In this document: in pieces, positions 24,101-36,100 of the stretch
Position numbering within the stretch: the stretch's first letter is position 1
How the letters are laid out: each line of letters opens with the position of its first letter
From: Plakobranchus ocellatus
Lineage: Eukaryota > Mollusca > Gastropoda > Plakobranchidae
Assembly (NCBI GenBank): GCA_019648995.1
Contig: BLXT01008440.1
Coordinates: forward strand, 1,096,947 to 1,138,559
Length of the DNA: 41,613 nt
Direction: 5' to 3'
Position numbers and translations under genes: made by a program
Notes under the pieces: model-generated
What the model saw: the letters and a program-made list of their open reading frames with translations, nothing else
The model's database searches: none
Told to the model about the DNA's origin: nothing

Positions 24101-27100
24101 GTTACAAAGGTCCATTTTTAATCATTTGCACAGCCAAATTTTATGTAAATCAATCATTAGAAAACTCATGGGAATTTTTTCAAAACACCCCCAAAAAGCT
24201 GGATTTCAATGCGTGTGAATATATAAAAAATGGCTTTGAGTGAGTTAATCCTGTTTTGTTGAGAAATTTCTTTAGATTGCACAATCTGGGGAATTATTTC
24301 AACCATTACAAGTTTGCTCAAAATTTGTGTATTAAATTTCCACTGTTTTCACCATTAAGTTATAAATTAATGATTATTTTGGTTGAAATAATTATAAGGA
24401 CCTTACAATGATATGTACTATTTGGTGCCAATTTTGTTTTTAAAGTCGCTTAGTTTTTTGGGTTTTTTTTTAAACAAAATTTTGAATTTTGTCTCCCTTG
24501 GCAAAATGTGCAAATTCATAGGGAAAGCCATTTTCATATGAGAAAATTAACATTTTAATGATGTTTGATGGTCTTTACAAAGAAAAAAGGCGTTTAACAT
24601 ATGCAAATGAGGGTGTGTTTGATTGCTGTGGTTCTTTATTTTGCAAAGAAATAGGGGTGTAAACATACCCTTGCAAAACATTGTCAAAATTCACTGAAAA
24701 TTATTTTTGAAAACTACAAAATCCTTTATAATTTAGATACAGCTATAATTTAGGTACAAAAATTCTTAAAATAAAAAAAACCTATCCATTGTAGAAGTTA
24801 TTTACTTATATACTGACTTTAAATTTTGGTTCAAAGTACTTATTATTAGTCCAAATAAAGTAAACTCAAAACAAAAACTGAATGAATAAGATTTAGCCTG
24901 GACAAACCCTGATGTCCAAACTCACCCAGTCACAACTACATAGCGACCATCCTTTTGAGCTCTCAGCCTGTCAAGAACCTTCAGAGAAACTTTAGCTTTC
25001 TTTTTCCCATAGAGGTCAACCTCATCTTTGAGCAAGTTTATCTCAGACGCAAGCATAGAGATATCTTTTGGAATTTGAGACTTTGCAATATCAATATCAC
25101 TGAAAAGTAAAAATGAAATTCAATACACAATTGTTAATAGAAAAATTATAAAATATAACAAAAAAATTTTTTTTTTAAAGTTCACAAATTTAACACCTAA
25201 ATACAGAAACCATTTTAATAAAAATGGTTTTGAAAAATATTGAGCTATTATTTTTTTTTCAGGGAAATTTTCCAGTTTGGAAGGACAGTTACAGAAAAAC
25301 AAAAAAGGAATCTGGATCTAGCCATAAAACATTAATAACATATCTTTTGTGCCATGAAATTAATATAACTTATTATGCTACCTTATTGCTATGCTTATTC
25401 TTTTCATCAAAACAAATTTTTTGAAAAAGAAAAGTAGTAATTCAAACCTTGACACAGTACATAACCAAAAACTACAGAAGTTTCAAAATGTAAGAGAGAG
25501 AGAGAGGGGTAGTCTTGCCTGGGAACAGGTGTCTTCAAGTCCTGGGTCAAATAGTTGATGTTCCATGGGCCTGAGATCTGAAAATTTGAGAAATAAAGAG
25601 GATTGAAAAACCCAAAAACACACTGTGAAAATGAGCCATGCTGAGATGACGAAAGAAAATTAGGCAAAAGACCCCTTTCATGACACATAGCATGTACAGA
25701 GTACAACTATTTCATAAAGTCAATCTGGCTATAGTCAAATAAACCAAGAAAATTTTATAAATCAGTTTGCTTGACATAAATCTTGATAATTTAATCCCTC
25801 TATTATTGAACAATGCTTTTGACGCATTTAATATACCACTATTGATACTATTAGGGGAAGATTGGTAAATGACCTGTAGATTTTTATAAAGCAAAAAAAA
25901 AACTTTCTTGATCAATATTTTAGTCTTACCTAAAAAAAAACAACTTGTAAAGAACAAAGATAAAAAGTACTGAATAGGATATTATACTGCAACAAATTTG
26001 TTTTCTAACGTAGATGAAACCACACTTTGATTTAAGTTTTTCGTTTCAAATAAAATGCATTTAAGAAACATCAAGGATTACAATTGATTCTTCATATTCT
26101 AATTCAATGTAAGAGGGAATAGTTGGCCTACTTAACATCACAGATTATATAATAATATCTACTTCTTTTAAAGTTTTTCAATTGTCTATGACTGGAATTC
26201 AAGCATCAAAACCTCTTTTTGAAAATGTATTTGTAAGCACTTGAAGTAGAAAAGATCTTTATATATAAAAAAAACTCACAGAGACTTACAGCCAGTTTTT
26301 CATAGGCCTTACGGGCTTGATCAACAGTGTTTAACAACAGCATGGCTACAGTCATGGGACCAACACCTCCAGGCACTGGAGTGATCCAGGAAGCTTTTTC
26401 TTTGGCTGATTCATAGTGAACATCACCTACTAAGCGATATCCTGACTTCTTGCTAGAATCTAAGCAAGAAAAAAAAATTGAATAATCCTGATATGTTTGA
26501 AGCATTAATAATAAAACTTATAAAAAATGAAATCTGTATTAAATTTCATGTGCAACTTTTTTATGTCTTAAGAGTCAACAATGTGATAAAAACTGTTGGT
26601 TTATTTGAGATGAGAAAAACTTCAGGTTGTATAGTTAATATTGAAACACAAAAATCAATACAATAAAATATAGAAGAGAAAAAGAGGGATAATATACAGC
26701 CATATGATAAATAGATTTTTTCATGGCTAGATTCTTATCTAAAGTGAGAGGGACTTTTTATTAATTAACTTTGACTATGAGTGAAACCTTTCAGAGCAAG
26801 ATTTTTGTTGAGAAATGGGCTTGCAAAGACTCTCAGACTAGAAGTGAGATCACTATACTCTTCAAACTTTATTGAAAAAAAGATAATTAAGTGAAGTCTT
26901 TGCATTGCAATCCTGACAGATCAAATTCTTCTATTAGGAGTTATGTTTGCAAAATATTCTATTTTCTTTCTACTATATCCTGACAACTCTAACAAAATGT
27001 GGGGTCCAAAAAATTTAAATTTTGTTCATCTCACTAACATAAAACCATGAGCAATTTATAAACCAAAGTCTTTTTCAATTAAAAAAAGATTATTCGCATA

Positions 27101-30100
27101 GCTGACAACACACATTCAAACCTGGAAGAGAGTTAATGCCACAGTCAATGACAACAGCTCCAGGCTTGATCCAGTCTCCCTGGACTAACTGAGGCTGACC
27201 AATGCCAACTACAACGATATCAGCCTTTGATACCTGTTTACAAAATATGTCATTTTAAGCCATCATAAGTTAACCAGGATATCACTTTATTCTTTAGATC
27301 CCTCTTGCTTCCTAGATAAGAACTAAGATTGAAGAACCCGCCCCCAAAAAAGATTAAACTGAGATTGTATTTCATGCGCTGAGATACAATATGAATTTAT
27401 ATCGATGGTGTCACTGCCCTAAAAAGTAGATGAAATCAATGATGAAATTTGTATTTTTGCATTATGGTTGTACCTTAATAAGGTAACATGAAAAATTTAT
27501 TGTCTCCTAAATTTACGGCTGAAACAGTTGAAGCTTCACAGATATACTTTAAAATATAAAGACTAAACATATAGATAGCACAATCAAGATATCTTACCAC
27601 GAAAAACTTAAAAAAAATATTTCTTACATGTTTAAGAGAGATTTTTCAATTGCTATGGTTAAGTCTACAAGTATTGTTTACGAATGTTTTATTTTAAATA
27701 CCCATTGCACAAAGTCAACAAAATAATAAAAACTGTACTTAGTATAAACGTGTTTGGTTGGTAATGAACAAGCTTGCCTAAGCTTAAAAAATTGTTCAAA
27801 ACAATTTTTGTTGACTTTGGATTCATGTTTTGTCATGTGCACATTGTTTTTTGTCCTTTTGAAAGTAACATGGCTGTGAGTCGATTTTCTATGAATATTT
27901 TTAATGCACCAAATTAGACTGTTTTTATTAACCATGAGTGTTATTAAAGCAAGACAAAACACCCTATCCTATCCTGATGAAAAATAATCTGAGTTCTGCG
28001 TGGCTGAAATCCCATTTTGTCTAAAAAAAATAAAACCCCAAAACACTGAAAAAAGGAATTACCATGTTTTAACAAATACCAAAAAAAAAAAAAAATTTCA
28101 TTCATAAATAAAAGCCAAGATTTCTGTTTCCATTTAAATCTTTGTTTTTGTGCTTGTTTTCACAAACACTGAACATTCGTCCGATATCATGGCGAACGAT
28201 CCTCACACAAACCTAGAGTGTTTCGTAAATGTACTGGAACAAGTGCCTTATACTTTTTTGGAAGGTCAAACAGCCATTTCCATTCACTTCAGCTTCCAAG
28301 TAACATAGCCCTGCCCATAAGCCGTAATGTTAAAATGTCCTTAATCCCAGGTAAACGAATGTTCCTTACTATATCCAATGAAGTATTTTTTGGAGGGCTT
28401 TAAATGCACTTTAATATGAGTTAAATAGCAGTGCGAAATTATTGTTTACGTGTTAAATAATGTGCACAGTTCCTTGGGTAAATTTAGCATTATTCTAGTG
28501 ATAAAGTTAGATGAAAGTAAAGTTGGGCAATTACCATAAATTCGACCAGCATATTTTCTTGGCATAACTCACTCTTACAAATACATTCACAGATACATGT
28601 TTAAATCGATTGTTGTGATTTCATACATTTGAAGTACTTAGGAATAAATGTTGTTTAAGAACATCATATTGTTGTAGATCTAGAGTTATTGAAGACATGC
28701 GATGAATGTTCTTAGAATGGCAACTTGGTCTTCCAAGTAATATTCTTGACATCTGTTTTACAATTTTTTTATTTATTGTTATTTCTTGAAAAGATTCTGT
28801 TTATTCAAATATTCAGGATTCAAGTCTTTTGACTGCATTTCCATGCTACACATGTATTAGATGGCGAAAAATAACATACAGAAGATCTACTTTTTGTCCT
28901 GTGGCATTCCTTGTTTTTTTCGCATTATTGGCAGTTAATAAAACATCTTACACTTTTTCTTAAAATTCTGATTACAAGTGTGTGGTAAATTGCATGGATT
29001 ATTAGTTAAATGTACTTTTACTATTATATGCAGGAATCTGGATTTAGGAATGCTACAATAAGTCATGCTAGAATTAGTACCATATTTGTCTGTACTTTCA
29101 TGGAAACACTCTTCACAAAATTTTGTTTTCAAAACTTATTACTTAATATAAATGTTCTATTTTGCTTCAGAATTTTTTTACATACTGCCATTTCCTTGTC
29201 TTATATGTCAGGATGCTTTTTGGTAAATTAAATGTGTATTTTTTAATAGGGAGATAAAATAAAAAAGGAAATTTTTGTCCATTTATGTTGTGTAACATTC
29301 CTCACTAATTATAACTCGTATTACACATAATTTTGATTTTCAAGAAATTTTTTTTCCATGATGTTTTTTTAAGGAAATAAATCAAGGACAAACATTATGT
29401 ATGCACTTCTGTATTTCAGGTCTTCATTGAATTGTCTTTAAGTTTTTGCTTGTCACTGTCACAATCCTCACGCTCTTGACTGACATTATTGCATCAATTA
29501 CAAATTTGCGAGCAATCATCAAGATCTGAAACTTACATACATAAAGAATCAAATGTTGCTCTTTATTACTTTTTGTAAACAATGCTGGTGGATGTAGCCA
29601 TATATAATGTTATCATTTATATTAACTTATTTAACCTACAGCTGGAGAGGATATTTACCCAAAAAAATTAGTTCAAGTTGAATCTTTTCATTTAACAAAT
29701 TTTCATTGTAATTTTAAAAAAATGCAGCAAAACACCTGACCTAAAATTCATTAGAAAATACCTCAGCCTTGAGATCAGCAGTCCTAGAATGACAGACAGT
29801 GACTGTAGCATGATTCCACAGGAGCAGATCATGCATGGGTGCTCCAACAATTTTGCTTCGTCCCAACACTACTGCCTGCTTGCCTTTAACCTCGACACCT
29901 GGGGAAAAAGGCAAAAAAGATGGACAACACCGATAATGATTAAACGCTAATTCATTACCAGAAAAAAAATTAAAAAAAAAAAAAAAGGCTTTTTTCTCTT
30001 TATAAGATGGCCATTCTTATTCTTTCTAATCTCACCACATAAAATCATTATCCCGCAAGAGGGTTCTTAAAAAACAGTAAGCTCTTGATATAATTGCAAT

Positions 30101-33100
30101 AAATTTATCACAAACACACATGATAAAAAGTAAAATACTAGAGTAAATTCAACATACCAGTGCGTTTGATAAGCTCCATACATCCTCTGGGCGTGCAAGG
30201 AAGGATGCAGGAGTTCAAATCTCCACGACTCAGACGCCCAGCATTGTCCTGATGAAGGCTGTTATGGTAAATGGTTCAAAGATAAAGCAATATTAAGGGG
30301 TACAGATTAAATATTATTTTTGTCGGACCATAAAAACAATCTGCTTGTATTTTCTCCAATTTTCAACACATAATACAAGCGGAATGGAGTCTGCTTCTTT
30401 GGATGATCTGCACAGTATTTTCAAAATATCAGAAAATAATTAAAACCAAAAGAGAAATAAGGAAATTTAAATTGGAAACCTGCAGTTAATTTAAAATATC
30501 CTGAACTAAGTTCAACAAGGTTAAAATTAAATGGACTGGAGTATTATCCCACCAGTACTTCATAGATGTTAAACTATAGCCTGTGAGACATAACAATCTC
30601 TCATATATTAAGGTCAAATGCTGATGCCAATTCATAAAAAAAAAACTGTTCTTTGAATATGCTACCCTTATGAGACTAGCTATCTAGGATTTCAGACCAA
30701 AAGCTGACCTTTCCATGTATAAGGCATTGGGAAGTGACCAGATAAAATCCAGCTAAGCCTGAATTTATGTGGCTTCGCCTCAATTCAGAATACTTTGAGA
30801 CACTAAGAGTAGGAGGGAAAGAAGCAAAAGAGAAAGACAGGTCATAACAGAAGACAGATAAAAGGTTGCAACCTAGCATAAATTCTGACATAGAAGGTGG
30901 GGGAATGTGTAAAATATGACAATACCAGATGAAACCAGGATTTCAGGATGAGCCAAAAAGAAAAAAAAAGAGAGGAATCCTGATTTTCTAGGGTTGACTT
31001 GCATCCCTGACTATGTTGCATGTACATAATCAGAATTTGTTGTGCTCACAGAAGAACTTTAATTATAAAAACTGGATCATTATTTTTCCCCCATGGCATA
31101 ATACTGGAAAGTTTATAGTCCTAGAAAAAAGAATCCCAAATTTTACAAGGTTGATTTGAACTCTGTATTCTATTTTATGTTCATATTCATTTAGCTGTGC
31201 TAACAAAAGAATTTTTTAATAAAAGTTGTATATTTTGCATAATGCTGGAAAGTTTGAAAGTTTGAAAGTATGAAATCCTATCTAGATCTGCATTCTCTCA
31301 ATTTTACTAACTTTGACTCCAACGACAAAGCAGCTTACCCATCCACATCCTTGCTTTGCAGGATGGAGTTTGTAACTAGATGCGCATCTATCTCATTATC
31401 ACTTTCCATTGGCAGCTGGGAATAGAAGTTTTGACATTTTTTATCAGAATAAAATTCTTATTCACATAGCCGATGGTGAAAGGCAGTTAAAATATCAATC
31501 ACATGAAAAAAAGCTTTCTAATAGCTTTCTAACATAAATTCAAGACAAAAGAAAGCATTAGTAAAGAAGGCTAGAGCCAAGAAAAAAGTATTATGCTTCC
31601 ATAAAGTAAGAAGCAACGGAAGCTAAAATAAAAAAAAAAATGTGATTGCATTTCCTTAAAGCAAACAATCTAATGCAATTTAGTTAAATTAAAATTGAAA
31701 ACTACTTTCACCCTTTCACACAGAAACCTGCACAAGTGTATCTAAAAGCCCAGCCTTTCAAGTCATAATTTCCAAACATATTTAAAAAAAAAAGCCTCTG
31801 CAATAAATCTTCTCTATCTTTAAATGCTTGAAAAAAGCTCACTCTAATGCCTATGGGTTTAGATCAATAATGTTTGTAGTTTAAGAATAAATAAACTTTT
31901 TAAAAGACTGAAAATTTCTCAAGGAAAAGGACATTAAAATGATTCAATGTTTAAAAAAATTATTTTTGGGTGGTCACCCTAAAAACAAGTAGGGAGAGGA
32001 AATTATAGCCTTTTATGACACTCCACAACATTTTAGAGGAAGCAAGCATCTTGATATTACTCAAAAAAGAAAGAGAGGTATAAAATTCAGCTTTTACTTC
32101 AAATGCCACACCATCATATTAACCACTAAAAAATGCACGTAACTAGTATTTCCTTGGTGTTGATTTGCTTTCATTAAATTTAGTAAATAAACACCAAGGA
32201 AATACTAGTTACGTGCATTTTTAAGTGGTTAATATGATGGTGTGGCATTTGAAGTAAAAGCTGAATGGACAAATATATAAGACTGTATGATATGTTCATG
32301 GATACAAGCAAGCCAAGTTGAATTAGTCTACAAAAATGATAAAAAATATATCTTTGTAAGATAAAAAAAGAAAACTCTACAAACTACATTTTTTTTAGAA
32401 TGACACCTAGATCTAGGCTAGAACAATATCTAAATTTGATAAAAACCCTATTCTTGGAGTCAATTCCATCTAAATCTAAAGTCTGCAAAAGGCAAGAGGT
32501 TATAGTCAATGAAACAACATGAATTTGGATGACTAAATCAAGACTTCCAAAAGCTGTGTCTAGTCCTTACAAACCATCTAATCAAGCTAGGCCACAAAGA
32601 TTTTTGCGGGAATGTACTAAAAGTGTAAAATATGTGTCTTTATGGTGATTAAATTTGACCATTAAAGGGTCATAAAAAATTCTAAAATCTATATCCAAGC
32701 CAGTACATCTGAGCATGCCCGAGTCTTTAGTGCATCCGCCTAGGCAGAATTACATCTGTTAAGTAACCCTAGATCTAGACAGAGTGAAAATAGTAGTAAG
32801 AAACATTTTCCTCACAAAAAAATATTGATTTTTAAAGCAAACTCCTTTCAAAATTAAAATATGTTGAATTTAAGTCAAGGCTAATCCATGATAGATACTT
32901 TGATTGCACATCTGTACATTTATGGATGACTTTTCCACTATTTCAACTAGAATTTCAAACTCAGTTTTCTTATATACCTCAACATAATCAATACAGCTAT
33001 GCCTATGTTTCTCTTTTATCAAAAGTGTACAAGGCGCATCACTTTTATGCATATGTGGATGTTTTAATCTTGATCATATGGGACTCACTGATAGCATCCA

Positions 33101-36100
33101 AAATAGAAGAGAAAGTCCTTGGCCTGCTGAATACAAAAACAATTGCACACTGCAGGTCAAATTTGTAATTCTGTTTTTTCTTCCTTTTCTTCAATCCACA
33201 TCAGTTGAAATGACTACCATAATGACAATCTTGATTGAGAAAAATGCCAGTTTTTGTGTCAGGATCACCATATCCTAAGTTGTATGCTTATTCAGCATAG
33301 GTTTTAGATGTAGGACTGAGTCAATCCATCTCACATAACTGCAATAGCCCCATTATGGGTAGAAAAATCAACATTTGTTGAAATAAGATAGGCACCCTTG
33401 AACATCGTGACATCTTTCAATATTGGATTGTGTCCAGCATTGAGTCAATACTAGACCAAAGATGGCGTCACTCTTTTCACATCTCTTTGTTACTGTTCAC
33501 AACTGAGCACTACATGCACATCCCTCTACACTAACCAAAGGTTTGTTTATTTGTATATAGCCAGTCCACAACAAGGTTATCTCAGGCTTTCAGGCCCTCC
33601 ATTACGTCGAGACACCAGTAATAGGGCTCAAACCCGTGAAAGACCGATCCCTGCAGATCTTGGGCAATGCTGACCAAAACCATCAATGAAATTGAGTCAG
33701 ATCCATAACTGCAAGAATATCATGCCCTTGTCACTTATCAACAGATAAAAGATTTTCAATTTTCTTGCACATAGGGTCATGTCGATAATATAAAATTGAA
33801 GATATTGTTCAATACCATTTAGATCACTTAAAAGCATATGATGGTTTTATATCCAATTGACCCAGAGGGTAAAATAAGAGGGAATTTTTCTTTCCTCCAT
33901 CCTCTGGGACCAAAGAACAGGATTTAAGCAATGGAATCCCAGATGGTGGAATTTATGGTCGTTCTAAAATTTTCTAGGGCAAAACTGAAGGTTGGCAGGT
34001 CTCCTTTTTATTTTAAAATAAAGCTCCAACAAGTGTTTCTCATTTTTCACTCTGAAGCAAACCCAATGCCCAATTTTCCCAATATCAGCCTTACTCCCAA
34101 TCTTTACTGGCAGGCAAAGACAAACAAAAAAATCCTTATTGGCCAGCATGCCAGCAATTTTGCACCCACTTATATTACTTGTAAGCATATTACACATTTC
34201 AAATCATATTTAGCATAGATTATAGAAGTTGCTAGTTGACTACACTAGCCATGTTAAAATTGGTGATCCATCAAAACATTTCATTAAATAATAATATGCA
34301 CTGATGCCCCTGTGCCGTGTGAAACACATTGGCTACATATTTCTACCTGCTAATGACCTGAACCAGCTTAAGGGTAAAATCTTTTGGAAACCATCATGCT
34401 GTGAACACAATGCGTGCCCACACATCAAAGAGGAGGAATTGTAATTTACATGAGAAAAAAAGTAGAAAACAAAAATGTGGCAATGCTCTGAAGATTCAAA
34501 AGCATTGCTTCAAACAACATAACAAGAAAATACGAATGAACCTCACCTGAACAATAATGCCATGGACATTAACATCACTGTTAAGTTTTTCAACACAAGA
34601 TAATACCTAGAGACATGGAGAAACAAAAAACTCTTAAGTTTATTGTTTTTCTTACAAAACACATAAATTTCAATATAAAAATTTAAGCATAATGCCCCCT
34701 TTTAAGACAAAAAATTTTTTAAGTTAAAAAAAAAATTATTCCTGATCTTCAGATAATAAAAACCACTAGGTAATCTTTTTTTTATTAATTATTATGTCTC
34801 AAAACAGTGCTGAGTGCTGGAAGAAAATTGAGCTACGTCTACATTCACTTTAAAATCAATACCATACCAACTTATTAGCTTACCCCAGCTCTATCTTTTT
34901 TCCACCCACTACTTAGAGACCAGAGGTAAAATATCTTAGGTTCTTACATCATACTGGGTGGAACTTCTAGGTAGCTTGATGTGTTGTGCCTTCACACCTA
35001 CTTCTAGTGCAGATTTCAGCTTTTGACCAATGTAAACATTTGAATCATCTCTGTCACCGACCTTCAAAAAATATATGAGAAATGACACTAAAGTGAGTAG
35101 CAATGATTATGGTCCTTTCTACAAGTGGTGTATCAAAACAATAGATGACTATGTAAATATACATCTAGTATTTTGCTTCAAGTTCCATTGCCAACAGACA
35201 AGATTATTTTAGTTTTTGGCTATATATATACAAATCCCTAACAGAAGATCTGAACCCTTTTTTCAGTATTTTTTCGAACTAAAAAAATTTAGAAATGGAA
35301 GATCAGACAAGAATGGCCAGTTTTTTCTACAATGAATGTTACTGAACAGAAATTCACTTTTATAAATATTGATAGAAGCACCTTCAAGTTCCTGAGAAAC
35401 ATAAAAATCCAATTCTAATTGTGTAGAATGTTTAAAAAACCATATGGATCAAAATGTGAATCGCAGTACAGAATTAATGCCAAAAACTTTTTGCTTGGAA
35501 GGCTCTTTTGAATCCACTCATTACCAGATACCAATTGCTCCTAACTGACCTCATTTGATACAGTGTTCCCAGTAACCTATATAGTCTCACAATTTCTGTG
35601 CCTTTGACTTTTGATGTAGGTGGAACAGGGCAGTTGATAAATATTAGAAGCTGGACTTGTACTTAAAGATGGGCAAAATTTGAACAAAATAAAATGATTC
35701 TTGAAATTTTGACCATATCTCCCAAAATGAGGACGCCAATTCACACAAGTTTCATACACTTGTTTCTAAATTGTTACTTAAAAAAAGGGAAATGGCACAG
35801 TGAAAAAACTCACTCAATAAACTTTGCAATTGTGTGAACACAATAGAGATGTAATTTTTTATCACAGTTTTGGGACTCTTTAAAAGCTGTTAAAGGAAGG
35901 AAGGAAAAACTTAAAATTATTTTTTCTCAAGTGTTTCTTGCAACAACCTGACTTATCGGGGTTGATCCCAATAATGTCAAAAAAGTGTTGTTTTTTGAGA
36001 GACGGATGAAAACTGCAATGCGTAACACCTTTTCTCCCAATAAAAATCAATTATTCATTTTCAGAGTTTAAAGTAAATCATATATACCTGCACAATGGCC

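Larger units (their letters stand above)
21963..24925. other. MTHFD1 intron 11
   Basis: 2,963 nt. Contains the TTAA element at 23161-24248 and a CA-rich microsatellite at about 22953-22973. Otherwise AT-rich with nothing recognised. Confidence 0.85.

Noticed and set aside
28218-28403. 61-codon plus-strand frame overlapping the 28189 ORF
   Set aside because: It is a different frame of the same sequence, has no recognised content and a poorer start.
33580-33660. Minus-strand GGGTTTGAGCCC, resembling a tRNA B box (possible SINE)
   Set aside because: No A box at the right spacing, no cloverleaf, and no second copy in the window.
33931-34218. Overlapping 95- and 77-codon frames on opposite strands in intron 4
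   Set aside because: Neither shows a motif; one is likely the mirror of the other's low stop density.
34304-34444. 46-codon plus-strand frame with several cysteines in intron 4
   Set aside because: Too short, a stop lies just upstream in frame, and no family is recognised.
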